Source: Kluyvera intermedia
GTDB taxonomy: Bacteria; Pseudomonadota; Gammaproteobacteria; Enterobacterales; Enterobacteriaceae
Reading direction: 5' to 3'
Assembly (NCBI RefSeq): GCF_021440345.1
Contig: NZ_JAKCNS010000099.1
Coordinates: 1-43,290, forward strand
DNA length: 43,290 nt
Both the position numbers and the translations under genes were made by a program. The notes under the pieces were generated by a model, which saw only the letters and a list, made by a program, of their open reading frames with translations, had not been told where the DNA came from and made no database searches. This document shows, piece after piece, positions 1 to 9,157 of the stretch (positions within the stretch are counted from its first letter, which is position 1; the number at the start of each line of letters is the position of its first letter).

Positions 1-1965
1 AGTTGGAGTCATTACCCGTTTGGCGGCATCAATATGATCAAAAGCTCGTTTGAAGCTTATGGTCGCGAAATGGACGCTGATTTTGAATATCAGTATACCT
101 CGCTGCGTAAAACCCATAACCAGGGCGTATTCGATGCTTACTCCCCGGATATGCTGCGCTGCCGTAAATCGGGCGTACTGACCGGTTTACCGGACGGCTA
201 CGGACGTGGACGCATCATCGGCGATTACCGCCGCGTAGCGCTGTACGGCATCCGTTATCTGGTGCGTGAGCGCGAACTGCAGTTTGCCGATCTGCAAACC
301 AAAATGGAGTGGGGCCAGGATCTGGAAGCCACGCTGCGCCTGCGTGAAGAGCTGGCTGAGCACCGCCGCGCGCTGCTGCAAATGCAGGAGATGGCGGCCA
401 AGTACGGCTGCGATATTTCCCGTCCGGCGCTCAATGCGCAGGAAGCGGTGCAGTGGCTCTATTTCGCCTATCTGGCAGCGGTGAAATCGCAAAACGGCGG
501 CGCGATGTCGCTCGGGCGTACCGCCACCTTCCTCGACATCTACATTGAACGTGACATGCAGGAAGGGCGTCTCACCGAGGAACAGGCGCAGGAGCTTATC
601 GACCACTTCATTATGAAGATCCGCATGGTGCGCTTCCTGCGTACGCCGGAATTCGACACGCTGTTCTCCGGCGACCCAATTTGGGCGACGGAGGTTATCG
701 GCGGGATGGGGCTGGACGGGCGCACGCTGGTGAGCAAAAACGCGTTCCGCTATCTGCATACGCTGCACACCATGGGCCCGGCACCGGAGCCAAACCTGAC
801 CATCCTGTGGTCGGAAGCGCTGCCGCCGGCCTTTAAGCAGTACGCCGCGCAGGTCTCTATCGTCACTTCATCGCTGCAATATGAAAATGACGACCTGATG
901 CGCGCTGATTTTAACAGCGATGATTACGCCATTGCCTGCTGCGTCAGCCCGATGGTCATCGGCAAGCAGATGCAGTTCTTCGGTGCCCGTGCCAACCTGG
1001 CAAAAACGCTGCTGTACGCGATCAACGGTGGGGTGGATGAGAAGCTGAAGATCCAGGTGGGGCCGAAAACCGCGCCGCTGATGGACGACGTGCTGGACTA
1101 TGAATCGGTGATGGAAAGCCTCGACCACTTTATGGACTGGCTGGCGGTGCAGTACATCAGTGCGCTGAACGTCATTCACTACATGCACGATAAGTACAGC
1201 TATGAAGCCTCGCTGATGGCGCTGCATGACCGCGATGTCTATCGCACCATGGCCTGCGGTATCGCCGGGCTGTCGGTGGCGGCGGATTCTCTGTCGGCCA
1301 TCAAACACGCCCGCGTGAAGCCGATTCGTGATGAAAATGGTCTGGCTATCGATTTCGAGATTGAGGGTGATTATCCGCAATATGGCAACAACGACGAGCG
1401 CGTGGACAGCATTGCCTGCGACCTGGTCGAACGCTTTATGAAGAAAATCAGAGTGCTGCCAACCTACCGTCACGCGGTACCGACTCAGTCGATCCTGACC
1501 ATCACCTCCAACGTGGTGTATGGGCAAAAAACGGGCAACACGCCGGATGGTCGCCGCGCAGGAACGCCGTTTGCGCCGGGTGCAAACCCGATGCATGGCC
1601 GTGACCGTAAAGGGGCCGTGGCTTCGCTGACCTCGGTGGCGAAGCTACCGTTTACCTACGCGAAGGACGGGATTTCGTACACCTTCTCGATTGTCCCGGC
1701 GGCGCTGGGCAAAGAGGATGCCGTGCGTAAAACCAACCTTGTCGGGCTGCTGGATGGTTACTTCCACCATGAGGCGTCAATTGAAGGCGGGCAGCATCTT
1801 AATGTCAACGTGATGAACCGCGACATGCTGCTGGATGCGATTGCCCACCCGGAAAATTACCCGAACTTAACCATTCGTGTTTCGGGTTATGCGGTGCGTT
1901 TCAATGCATTAACCCGCGAGCAGCAGCAGGACGTTATTTCGCGCACCTTTACTCAGGCAATCTAA
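1..1965 (+). CDS. tdcE: 2-ketobutyrate formate-lyase / pyruvate formate-lyase TdcE (5' truncated)
   Basis: Glycyl-radical enzyme that cleaves 2-ketobutyrate (from threonine) or pyruvate with CoA to propionyl- or acetyl-CoA plus formate under anaerobiosis. The reading frame is open from base 1, so the first ~110 residues of a ~764-residue family protein lie outside the window; 654 residues remain. The adjacent active-site cysteines are in AIACCVSPM (codons at 937-942). The radical glycine is in RVSGYAVRF near the C-terminus (codon 1885-1887). The family also includes PflB, but the tdcG neighbour points to TdcE. It needs a PFL-activating enzyme encoded elsewhere. No frameshift or missing catalytic residue is visible. 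Confidence 0.95.
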   Translation, partial: SWSHYPFGGINMIKSSFEAYGREMDADFEYQYTSLRKTHNQGVFDAYSPDMLRCRKSGVLTGLPDGYGRGRIIGDYRRVALYGIRYLVRERELQFADLQTKMEWGQDLEATLRLREELAEHRRALLQMQEMAAKYGCDISRPALNAQEAVQWLYFAYLAAVKSQNGGAMSLGRTATFLDIYIERDMQEGRLTEEQAQELIDHFIMKIRMVRFLRTPEFDTLFSGDPIWATEVIGGMGLDGRTLVSKNAFRYLHTLHTMGPAPEPNLTILWSEALPPAFKQYAAQVSIVTSSLQYENDDLMRADFNSDDYAIACCVSPMVIGKQMQFFGARANLAKTLLYAINGGVDEKLKIQVGPKTAPLMDDVLDYESVMESLDHFMDWLAVQYISALNVIHYMHDKYSYEASLMALHDRDVYRTMACGIAGLSVAADSLSAIKHARVKPIRDENGLAIDFEIEGDYPQYGNNDERVDSIACDLVERFMKKIRVLPTYRHAVPTQSILTITSNVVYGQKTGNTPDGRRAGTPFAPGANPMHGRDRKGAVASLTSVAKLPFTYAKDGISYTFSIVPAALGKEDAVRKTNLVGLLDGYFHHEASIEGGQHLNVNVMNRDMLLDAIAHPENYPNLTIRVSGYAVRFNALTREQQQDVISRTFTQAI

Positions 1966-1993
1966 CCCTCGACCTGCGTGCGCATTGCTACAC

Positions 1994-2015
1994 CGGGCTG
2001 CCATCCGGCAGCCCG
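1994..2015 (+). repeat. Intercistronic stem-loop between tdcE and tdcG
   Basis: A perfect 9-bp inverted repeat (CGGGCTGCC ... GGCAGCCCG, ATCC loop) lies in the 78-nt gap between tdcE and tdcG. No T-tract follows, so it is more likely an mRNA-stabilising, processing or attenuating hairpin than a full terminator. It occupies the place where E. coli carries tdcF. Confidence 0.6.
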
Positions 2016-2043
2016 TCTCTGAAGCCGTATCGAGGTCACGGAT

Positions 2044-3408
2044 ATGATTAGCACATTCGATATGTTCAAAATTGGCGTTGGGCCGTCTAGTTCACACACC
2101 GTGGGGCCAATGAATGCCGGAAAATCCTTCATTGATGAACTGGCGGCCGGGGGCTTTTTACCCCAGACCACACGCCTGACGGTCGATCTTTACGGTTCGC
2201 TTTCCCTCACCGGGAAAGGACACGCGACCGATGTCGCGGTGATTATGGGGCTGGCGGGCAATCGCCCTGACAGCGTCGACATCGATGCCATGCAGCCGTT
2301 TATGCGCGCCGTCGAGCGTAGCGGGCTGCTCAGCGTGGCGCAGGGTGAAGCGGAAGTGCCGTTTTCCCTTAGCGACGATGTCATCTTCCATAATGAAGCT
2401 CTGCCGCGCCATGAAAACGGGATGCGCTTTACCGCCTGGGGTGAAGAGGGGATTTTGCTCAGCAAAACCTACTACTCCACCGGCGGCGGTTTTATTGTTG
2501 AAGAGTCGAAATTTGGCCAGGAGTTTGAGGTTGAACAACCTGTGCCGTATCCCTTCCATTCCGCCAGCGAACTGGTGCAGCAGTGCAAAGAGCACGGGCT
2601 TTCTATTTCTGGCCTGATGATGCAAAACGAGTTGGCGCTCAGAAGCCAGAGCGAGATTGATATCGGTCTGACCCGCATCTGGCACGTCATGCGTACCGGC
2701 ATTGAACGCGGGATGAATACGGAAGGCGTGCTGCCGGGCCCGATGAGCGTTCCGCGCCGCGCCGTCGCGCTGCGGCGACAGCTGGTCTCCAGCGACAGTA
2801 CCTCCAGCGATCCGATGAATGTGATCGACTGGATCAACATGTTTGCGCTGGCGGTGAGCGAGGAGAATGCGGCGGGTGGTCGGGTGGTGACCGCGCCAAC
2901 CAACGGCGCGTGCGGCATCGTACCGGCGGTGCTGGCCTATTACGATAAGTTCAGGCGCACGGCGAACGGGAACTCCATCGCCCGTTATTTACTGGCCGCT
3001 GGCGCGATTGGTGGGCTGTATAAACGCAATGCTTCGATTTCCGGCGCAGAGGTCGGGTGTCAGGGCGAGGTCGGCGTAGCGGCATCGATGGCGGCCGCGG
3101 GATTGGCCGAGCTGCTTGGCGGCAGCCCGCAGCAGGTGTGCATGGCCGCGGAGATAGCCATGGAGCACAATCTGGGGCTCACCTGCGATCCGGTGGGTGG
3201 ACAGGTGCAAATCCCTTGTATCGAACGCAACGCTATCAATGCGGTAAAAGCGGTTAACGCGGCGCGGATGGCGATTCAACGCACCAGCGAAGCGCGGGTT
3301 TCTCTCGATAAAATTATCGAGACCATGTATGAAACCGGTAAGGATATGAACGAGAAATACCGCGAAACGTCGCGCGGTGGCCTGGCGATTAAAGTGCTGT
3401 GTGATTAG
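2044..3408 (+). CDS. tdcG: L-serine dehydratase TdcG
   Basis: Iron-sulfur L-serine ammonia-lyase that converts L-serine to pyruvate and ammonia; cytoplasmic and oxygen-sensitive. The 454-residue length equals E. coli TdcG. The N-terminal beta domain opens with FKIGVGPSSSHTVGP, the signature of single-chain bacterial serine dehydratases. The C-terminal alpha domain carries the conserved cysteine contexts GACGIVPAV, EVGCQGEVG and LTCDPVGGQVQIPC that hold the [4Fe-4S] cluster. It lies 78 nt after tdcE in the same direction and is presumably the last gene of the tdc operon. tdcF (RidA family), which sits between tdcE and tdcG in E. coli, is absent. Paralogues SdaA and SdaB are alternatives, but position favours TdcG. 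Confidence 0.94.
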   Translation: MISTFDMFKIGVGPSSSHTVGPMNAGKSFIDELAAGGFLPQTTRLTVDLYGSLSLTGKGHATDVAVIMGLAGNRPDSVDIDAMQPFMRAVERSGLLSVAQGEAEVPFSLSDDVIFHNEALPRHENGMRFTAWGEEGILLSKTYYSTGGGFIVEESKFGQEFEVEQPVPYPFHSASELVQQCKEHGLSISGLMMQNELALRSQSEIDIGLTRIWHVMRTGIERGMNTEGVLPGPMSVPRRAVALRRQLVSSDSTSSDPMNVIDWINMFALAVSEENAAGGRVVTAPTNGACGIVPAVLAYYDKFRRTANGNSIARYLLAAGAIGGLYKRNASISGAEVGCQGEVGVAASMAAAGLAELLGGSPQQVCMAAEIAMEHNLGLTCDPVGGQVQIPCIERNAINAVKAVNAARMAIQRTSEARVSLDKIIETMYETGKDMNEKYRETSRGGLAIKVLCD

Positions 3409-3460
3409 TTGATTGTGCCAAAAACAATGACGTCGTAAGCGTGTGGATACGATCCGTTGC

Positions 3461-3496
3461 AACGCCCCTGGCCTGATGGCCCGGGGCGTTTTTTTT
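3461..3496 (+). terminator. Rho-independent terminator of the tdc operon
   Basis: The outer stem AACGCCCC/GGGGCGTT encloses an inner GGCC-TGAT-GGCC stem and is followed directly by a run of T residues. It begins about 50 nt after the tdcG stop codon. Confidence 0.9.
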
Positions 3497-4008
3497 CGGC
3501 CGCGGGCTGCCACAGGCCAGATCATATAAGCAGTGTATTATTTTGTTTTCTTACATTTTTTCTACAAACATTGGAGTTATTGGCTAAATCAATCTGACAC
3601 TGTGATAGCCATCATTTTTTGCTGGCGCTGACAGTTACAACCCATTAACTCGCCGGTTTGCGCTGTCTCACAAAATGGCCGCGCCATGCGGGCGTGCAGA
3701 AATCACCATAAACACACAATGTATTATAAAACAATGCGTTACATTGATTTTGTGTGGCGGTGAAATATATAAATCCTTTATGAATTGGTAAGGATAGAAA
3801 TTAACTTACCCATATCTCGCTATATGGAGCATTTTTTTCTCCCTATGACGTTTCCCATGCCAGCAGTGGCAAGTTTTTTCTCCTTAACCCGCGCTATCAT
3901 CTATCCACTATAAAAAATGTGGTTAATAACCATGCATTGCTAAAAATATGTGGAATATCAATCTGTATTAAAACAATAAACCCTACAAACCAAGAGTGAG
4001 ACTTTGTT
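3497..4008. promoter_or_regulatory. AT-rich regulatory region upstream of yhaO-yhaM
   Basis: About 510 nt without a credible gene. It is clearly more AT-rich than its surroundings. Two possible protein-binding signals are visible: an imperfect CRP-like half-palindrome (TGTGA-N6-TCATT, 3601-3616), and an inverted repeat CAATGTA ... TACATTG (3717-3723 and 3740-3746) flanked by ACACA/TGTGT. In E. coli the yhaO-yhaM operon is controlled by the cysteine-responsive regulator CyuR (DecR); no convincing match to its site could be placed here. It must contain the operon promoter, because the tdcG terminator precedes it. Confidence 0.5.
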
Positions 4009-5334
4009 ATGGAAACAATCTCAGTTGCACCGACACAAACCTCTAGCGCGGCGGCACGAGCGGGCATGTCGGAAAGTGAATGGCAAGCGGCAATAAAATT
4101 CGACAGTACCGATGTGGGCTGGGTCATCATGAGTATCGGCATGGCTATCGGTGCGGGGATTGTGTTTCTGCCCGTCCAGGTGGGATTAATGGGCCTGTGG
4201 GTGTTCCTGCTCTCTTCTATCGTCGGTTATCCGGCCATGTATTTGTTCCAGCGTCTGTTTATTAATACCCTGGCAGAATCACCGGAGTGTAAAGACTACC
4301 CGAGCGTGATCAGCGGCTACTTGGGTAAAAACTGGGGCATTTTACTGGGCGCGCTCTATTTCATCATGTTGGTGATTTGGATGTTCGTCTACTCCACTGC
4401 CATCACCAACGATAGCGCTTCCTACCTGCACACGTTCGGCGTCACCGACGGCCTGCTCTCCGAGAATCCATTCTATGGTTTGGGGCTTATCTGCGTGCTG
4501 GTGGCAATCTCTTCAAGGGGTGAAAAGCTGCTGTTTAAGGTCTCCAGCTTTATGGTGCTGACCAAGCTGCTGGTGGTCGCCGCGCTGGGCGCGTCGATGG
4601 TGGGGATGTGGCATCTGTATAACGCCGGCACGCTGCCGCCGATGGGGCTGCTGATTAAAAATGCCATCATCACGCTGCCGTTTACGCTGACCTCGATCCT
4701 GTTTATTCAGACCCTGAGCCCGATGGTTATCTCTTATCGTTCGAAGGAGAAGTCACGCGAAGTTGCCCGCCATAAGGCACTGCGTGCCATGAATATCGCC
4801 TTTGGCATTTTGTTTGTGGTGGTCTTCTTCTACGCCGTCTCATTCACCCTGGCGATGGGCCATGATGAAGCGGTCAAAGCCTATGAGCAGAATATCTCGG
4901 CGCTGGCGATTGCGGCACAGTTTATCAACGGGAGCGCAGGGGCATGGGTGACCGTGGTCAGCGTTATCCTCAATATCTTTGCGGTGATGACCGCTTTCTT
5001 CGGTGTTTATCTTGGCTTTCGCGAAGCGACTCAGGGGATTGTGATTAACCTGCTGCGCCGCAAAATGCCGGAAGAAAAAATCAACCAGAAGCTGGTGCAG
5101 CGCGGGATCATGTTGTTCGCCATCCTGCTGGCGTGGAGCGCGATTGTACTCAACGCGCCGGTGCTGAGCTTCACCTCTATCTGTAGTCCTATCTTTGGTA
5201 TGGTCGGCTGTCTTATCCCGGCCTGGCTGGTTTACAAAGTGCCGGCGTTACACAAATACAAAGGTGTCTCCCTGGTGATCATTATCATCACCGGTCTGCT
5301 GCTGTGCGTGTCTCCGTTCCTGGCATTCTCTTGA
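4009..5334 (+). CDS. dlsT: Serine/cysteine-type amino-acid symporter (HAAAP family) YhaO/CyuP
   Basis: Inner-membrane amino-acid permease of the hydroxy/aromatic amino acid permease family (SdaC/TdcC relatives), also called YhaO or CyuP. In E. coli it is linked to serine and cysteine uptake. The protein has 441 residues, with a ~35-residue hydrophilic N-terminus followed by about eleven hydrophobic segments. The first contains the glycine-rich MSIGMAIGAGIVFLPVQVG typical of the family. The start is the first ATG with a GAGTGAG-like Shine-Dalgarno upstream. Four bases separate its stop from the earliest possible start of the cysteine desulfidase gene, so the pair is an operon of transporter plus catabolic enzyme. 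Confidence 0.9.
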   Translation: METISVAPTQTSSAAARAGMSESEWQAAIKFDSTDVGWVIMSIGMAIGAGIVFLPVQVGLMGLWVFLLSSIVGYPAMYLFQRLFINTLAESPECKDYPSVISGYLGKNWGILLGALYFIMLVIWMFVYSTAITNDSASYLHTFGVTDGLLSENPFYGLGLICVLVAISSRGEKLLFKVSSFMVLTKLLVVAALGASMVGMWHLYNAGTLPPMGLLIKNAIITLPFTLTSILFIQTLSPMVISYRSKEKSREVARHKALRAMNIAFGILFVVVFFYAVSFTLAMGHDEAVKAYEQNISALAIAAQFINGSAGAWVTVVSVILNIFAVMTAFFGVYLGFREATQGIVINLLRRKMPEEKINQKLVQRGIMLFAILLAWSAIVLNAPVLSFTSICSPIFGMVGCLIPAWLVYKVPALHKYKGVSLVIIIITGLLLCVSPFLAFS

Positions 5335-5350
5335 TTAATTGGTGGTAAAA

Positions 5351-6655
5351 ATGGATGAAGTGAAAATGAATCCGCTGTGGGGCGTGCTGATTCAGGCGGT
5401 AAAACAGAACGTCAAACCTGCGATGGGCTGTACCGAGCCGGTATCGCTGGCGTTAGCCAGCGCCATCGCAGCCTCGCACCTCGCCGGTCGCGTGAGCCAT
5501 ATTGACGCTAAAGTTTCACCCAATCTGATGAAAAACGGTATGGGCGTCACCGTACCGGGCACGGGGATGGTGGGGCTGTCGATTGCCGCCGCCGTGGGGG
5601 CCCTGGGCGGCGATCCGCAGGCCGGGCTGGAAGTATTGAAAAGCGCGTCGGTTGACGCCATTGCGGCGGGAAAGGTGCTGCTTGCCAGCGGCAAGGTCTC
5701 GGTAACGATTCAGGAGCCGTGCGAGGAAGTGCTGTACGCCAGCGCGACCGTTTATACGGCGGATGAGTCTGCGACGGTGACCATTGCGGGAGGGCACACG
5801 CGGGTTGTTCGTATCGTGAAGAATGGCGTCGTGCTGTTGGATGCTGGCTGCTGTGGGGGGGCTGGAGAAGAGCCGGCGGTATCGCTGGAGAACGTAACGC
5901 TGGCGCAGGTAGTGGAGTTTGCCGAGCAGGTACCGTTTGAAAAAATCGGCTTTATTCTTGATGCGGCCCTGCTCAACGATGCGTTGTCCCATGAAGGGCT
6001 GCGCGCCCAATATGGCCTGCACATTGGCGCCACTTTGCAGCGTCAGCGTGAGCGCGGACTACTGGCGAAAGATTTGCTCAGCGACATTATGATCCGCACC
6101 TCGGCGGCATCCGATGCGCGCATGGGCGGGGCCTGTTTACCTGCCATGAGCAACTCCGGTTCGGGAAATCAGGGCATTGCTGCCACCATGCCGGTGGTGG
6201 TGGTGGCTGAACATCTGGAGTGTTCACAGGAGAAAATGGCGCGTGCGCTGATCCTGTCGCATATGACGGCTATCTACATTCACCATCAGCTGCCGATGCT
6301 GTCCGCACTATGCGCCGCGACGACCGCTTCAATGGGCGCCGCTGCCGGGATTTGTTGGTTGATTGATGGCAGCTACCGCTGTATCGCCATGGCTATCAGC
6401 AGCATGATTGGCGATGTGAGCGGCATCATTTGCGATGGCGCGTCCAACAGTTGTGCGATGAAGGTTTCTACCAGCGTGTCTTCGGCGTGGAAAGCAGTGC
6501 TGATGGCGCTGGATGAAACGGCCGTCACCGGCAATGAAGGCATCGTGGCAAACGATGTGGAACAGTCGATTAGCAACCTTTGCGCGTTGGCCTGCCGCTC
6601 TATGCAGCAAACCGACAAACAGGTGATTGAAATTATGGCGAGTAAAATCGCTTAG
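5351..6655 (+). CDS. cyuA: L-cysteine desulfidase CyuA (YhaM)
   Basis: Iron-sulfur enzyme that degrades L-cysteine to pyruvate, ammonia and sulfide; cytoplasmic, formerly UPF0597 protein YhaM. The ATG at 5351 was chosen over upstream TTG/GTG codons because GGTGGT sits a few bases before it and the resulting 434 residues match the family (~436). Conserved cysteine contexts are KPAMGCTEP near residue 27 and [13 protein letters not shown] in the C-terminal half. The stretch [20 protein letters not shown] is nearly identical to E. coli YhaM. It follows yhaO closely and ends convergent with yhaL. Confidence 0.92.
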   Translation: MDEVKMNPLWGVLIQAVKQNVKPAMGCTEPVSLALASAIAASHLAGRVSHIDAKVSPNLMKNGMGVTVPGTGMVGLSIAAAVGALGGDPQAGLEVLKSASVDAIAAGKVLLASGKVSVTIQEPCEEVLYASATVYTADESATVTIAGGHTRVVRIVKNGVVLLDAGCCGGAGEEPAVSLENVTLAQVVEFAEQVPFEKIGFILDAALLNDALSHEGLRAQYGLHIGATLQRQRERGLLAKDLLSDIMIRTSAASDARMGGACLPAMSNSGSGNQGIAATMPVVVVAEHLECSQEKMARALILSHMTAIYIHHQLPMLSALCAATTASMGAAAGICWLIDGSYRCIAMAISSMIGDVSGIICDGASNSCAMKVSTSVSSAWKAVLMALDETAVTGNEGIVANDVEQSISNLCALACRSMQQTDKQVIEIMASKIA

Positions 6656-6661
6656 CCGAGC

Positions 6662-6682
6662 GCCCCGGCTTCTGACCGGGGC
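6662..6682. terminator. GC-rich hairpin between convergent yhaM and yhaL
   Basis: Stem GCCCCGG/CCGGGGC with a 7-nt loop lies between the stops of yhaM (6655) and yhaL (6691). The T-tract is weak on both strands, so termination efficiency is uncertain. Confidence 0.6.
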
Positions 6683-6690
6683 CCGCGTCT

Positions 6691-6855
6691 TTATGCCGCT
6701 TCGGCCTCTTCGGCCTGGCGGTTTTGCGCTTCTGTCACGATGGCTTCCAGCTCGCTGAGCATCTCTTCAAACCCAAACGCTACGGGGGTCGTGACCACGG
6801 GTGCCGATGTTACGACATCCGCCGTGCGCTGCTGCCTCTTGTTTCTCTTACTCAT
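6691..6855 (-). CDS. yhaL: Small conserved protein YhaL
   Basis: A 54-codon reading frame starting MSKRNKRQQR and ending EEAEAA. The central FGFEEMLSELEAIV matches E. coli YhaL (FGYEEMLSELEAIV), also 54 residues long. The N-terminus is very basic and the C-terminal half acidic and probably helical; there is no signal peptide or membrane segment. A GGGAG/GGGG Shine-Dalgarno precedes the ATG. It begins 22 nt after the stop of yhaK on the same strand, so the two are probably cotranscribed. Function unknown. Confidence 0.85.
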   Translation of the reverse strand: MSKRNKRQQRTADVVTSAPVVTTPVAFGFEEMLSELEAIVTEAQNRQAEEAEAA

Positions 6856-6877
6856 TTTCCCCGGCTCCCTGAAGATG

Positions 6878-7579
6878 CTATACCGGTAAATCTATCAGTA
6901 AAGCGCGCAGAGGGGTATCAGCCACCAGGGTGATATTGCTTTCATCACGAATAAATGCGCCGTCGCCACAGGTTAAGGCCTGTTTTTCGGCATCGTGAGC
7001 AACCGCGTGCACCGTACCGTGAATCGACTGCAGATAGGCGCGTGGCCCGTGCAGTTGCAGATTAACCTGCTCACCTTTATCCAGCTCAATATGATGCAGC
7101 CAGACCTGCTGGCGCAGCTGCAGACTGCCTTCGCTGCCGTCCGGAGATGCCAGCAATTGATGCGCGGCATCATGCAGTTTCATCTTCTGCACGCGCGAGT
7201 TCTCGCGTTCCGGGCAGGCGTCCAGCCAGATTTGTATCCGGGTTAACGATTTATCTTTGCTGAGATTATGTTCGCTGTAGCTGACGCCTGGCTGAGTGGC
7301 AATCAGCAGCGCTTCACCGGCCTTGACCTTAATGTGGTGGCCCTCGTTATCACGATACTCAGCCTCACCTTCCAGAATCAGATTCAGGATATCCACTTTT
7401 GGGTAAGTTCGCGGCTGGAAGGCGGCGCCGGGCGCAAGCACTTCCTGATTCAGCACGCGCAGAGAGGCGTAACCCAGCAGTTTCGGATCAAAATAATGCC
7501 CAAAAGAGAAGGTATAGCGGGCCTGCAGCCAACCGAAGTCAGCCTGTCCGCACTGTTTTGCTGTTCTTGTGGTAATCAT
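6878..7579 (-). CDS. yhaK: Pirin-family bicupin YhaK
   Basis: Cytoplasmic bicupin related to pirin and YhhW, 233 residues, the same length as E. coli YhaK, which is described as a redox-sensitive protein. The N-terminal FSFGHYFDPKLLGYASLRVLN and the cupin beta-strand motifs PKVDILNLILEGEAEYRD and KVKAGEALLIATQPGVSYSEH are characteristic; the C-terminal cupin is degenerate. The substrate is unknown and quercetinase activity should not be assumed. It is divergent from yhaJ (104-nt gap), whose LysR product may control it, and is followed by yhaL. Confidence 0.92.
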   Translation of the reverse strand: MITTRTAKQCGQADFGWLQARYTFSFGHYFDPKLLGYASLRVLNQEVLAPGAAFQPRTYPKVDILNLILEGEAEYRDNEGHHIKVKAGEALLIATQPGVSYSEHNLSKDKSLTRIQIWLDACPERENSRVQKMKLHDAAHQLLASPDGSEGSLQLRQQVWLHHIELDKGEQVNLQLHGPRAYLQSIHGTVHAVAHDAEKQALTCGDGAFIRDESNITLVADTPLRALLIDLPV

Positions 7580-7683
7580 TTTCTTGACCCTCCTTTACAC
7601 TAAATCAATGGTAAAGGTATGGACGCTGCATTGTTAGCCAGATATTCTGCCCGGTATGTTCAAATTTCCTGAATGAGAACGCC

Positions 7684-8580
7684 ATGGCTAAAGAGAGAGC
7701 ACTGACGCTGGAAGCACTACGAGTAATGGACGCTATCGACAGACGTGGCAGCTTTGCCGCCGCGGCCGATGAGCTGGGCCGTGTGCCTTCGGCACTGAGC
7801 TACACCATGCAAAAGCTGGAAGAAGAGCTGGACGTGGTGTTATTTGACCGCTCAGGTCATCGAACAAAATTCACCAACGTTGGGCGCATGCTGCTGGAAC
7901 GCGGGCGGGTGCTGCTGGAAGCGGCGGATAAGCTGACCACCGATGCAGAAGCCCTCGCGCGCGGCTGGGAGACGCATCTCACCATCGTTGCAGAGGCGCT
8001 GATCCCAACGCCGACGCTTTTCCCGCTGGTGGAGAAGCTGGCCACCAAATCCAACACCCAGTTGTCGATTATCACCGAAGTGCTGGCAGGTGCCTGGGAG
8101 CGTCTGGAGCAGGGGCGTGCAGACATCGTGATTGCGCCGGATATGCATTTCCGTTCATCGACGGAGATCAACTCACGCAAACTGTATTCGGTAATGAATG
8201 TGTATGTTGCTGCGCCGGATCATCCAATTCACCAGGAAGCGGAACCGCTTTCCGAAGTGACGCGCGTGAAGTATCGTGGCGTGGCGATTGCCGATACCGC
8301 ACGCGAACGCCCGGTGCTGACGGTGCAATTACTCGATAAACAGCCGCGACTGACGGTGACGTCGATGGAAGAAAAACGCCAGGCGCTGTTGGCCGGGTTA
8401 GGGGTGGCGACCATGCCGTATCCGCTCGTCGAGGATGATATTGCGCAGGGGCGTTTGCGGGTGGTGAGCCCGGAGTATAGCAGTGAGATCGATATCATCA
8501 TGGCCTGGCGACGCGACAGTATGGGCGAAGCCAAATCCTGGTGCCTGCGTGAAATCCAGAAACTGCTGACCGCCAGATAG
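7684..8580 (+). CDS. yhaJ: LysR-type transcriptional regulator YhaJ
   Basis: LysR-family DNA-binding regulator of 298 residues, equal to E. coli YhaJ. The N-terminal winged helix-turn-helix spans roughly residues 8-66 (ALRVMDAIDRRGSFAAAADE then PSALSYTMQKLEEEL). The rest is a periplasmic-binding-like effector domain. E. coli YhaJ is known to activate yqjF in response to aromatic/quinone-like compounds and influences virulence genes in pathogenic strains. The same target, yqjF, lies about 2 kb downstream here, so the regulator and its target remain linked. The ATG follows a weak GAGAAC ribosome site. Confidence 0.93.
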   Translation: MAKERALTLEALRVMDAIDRRGSFAAAADELGRVPSALSYTMQKLEEELDVVLFDRSGHRTKFTNVGRMLLERGRVLLEAADKLTTDAEALARGWETHLTIVAEALIPTPTLFPLVEKLATKSNTQLSIITEVLAGAWERLEQGRADIVIAPDMHFRSSTEINSRKLYSVMNVYVAAPDHPIHQEAEPLSEVTRVKYRGVAIADTARERPVLTVQLLDKQPRLTVTSMEEKRQALLAGLGVATMPYPLVEDDIAQGRLRVVSPEYSSEIDIIMAWRRDSMGEAKSWCLREIQKLLTAR

Positions 8581-8594
8581 AAGGTGGTTATCCG

Positions 8595-8639
8595 CGGGTG
8601 AGATTTCACCCGTAGTCGGTGCGACAGCACCGGCTACGG
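8595..8639. repeat. Overlapping inverted repeats between yhaJ and yhaH
   Basis: Two stem-loops share bases. The first is CGGGTGA-GATT-TCACCCG (8595-8612). The second is a longer stem of 13 pairs with one G-T wobble (8610-8622 with 8627-8639, GACA loop). They cannot both form completely. They lie between convergent genes and probably terminate or stabilise transcripts; no good T-tract is present. Confidence 0.65.
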
Positions 8640-8661
8640 GCTACCTGATTGTGCAATACAA

Positions 8662-9027
8662 TCAAGGAATGCGTTTCGGGTCTGGCCCAAAGCGGTTATC
8701 GCCCGGCGTCCCGTTCTGGCAGTTGAAGATAATAATCACTATCCAGCCCACGATCGGAATAAGCAGCAGCAATAGCCACCATGCCGAGCGGTCAGTGTCA
8801 TGCAGACGCCGGAACTGCACGGCCCACCAGGGCAGAAAGATCAGAATGCCGTAAATGGTGGTGAGGATCCCCTCGCCACCGGCACGCTGCCAGCCCAGCA
8901 TTTTATCCACCACGCTTAACACGGCCGTCAAAATGACGTTCACCAGGATGAACATCCAATACTCTTTGCGACGGGCGCGGCCGCCAAATCCAATATAGTT
9001 ACGTAGAACGTTGAGATACCAATCCAT
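8662..9027 (-). CDS. yhaH: DUF805 inner-membrane protein YhaH
   Basis: Small membrane protein of the DUF805 family, 121 residues. The start MDWYLNVLRNYIGFGGRARR was chosen over an upstream in-frame ATG because AGAGG lies eight bases before it and the length then matches E. coli YhaH. About four hydrophobic segments are visible, with the family signatures RARRKEYWMF near the N-terminus and RRLHDTDRSAWW in the second half. The C-terminus GDNRFGPDPK fits YhaH rather than its paralogue YhaI. YhaI, adjacent in E. coli, is absent. Function unknown. Confidence 0.9.
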   Translation of the reverse strand: MDWYLNVLRNYIGFGGRARRKEYWMFILVNVILTAVLSVVDKMLGWQRAGGEGILTTIYGILIFLPWWAVQFRRLHDTDRSAWWLLLLLIPIVGWIVIIIFNCQNGTPGDNRFGPDPKRIP

Positions 9028-9128
9028 TTTCATGCCTCTGTTGATCATTAATCACTTGTTTTTAAAGCGATCAAGCTAAGGATAGTCGCGAATGAAAAGG
9101 TGGTAAATATTGATGGGGTGAATTAATT

Positions 9129-9151
9129 AGGGCATCGATGAACGATGCCCT
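9129..9151 (-). terminator. Probable terminator of yqjG
   Basis: Perfect 9-bp stem AGGGCATCG/CGATGCCCT with a 5-nt loop, seven bases past the yqjG stop. On the minus strand it is followed by an A/T stretch (AATTAATT) rather than a pure T-run. Confidence 0.7.
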
Positions 9152-9157
9152 GTGCGC

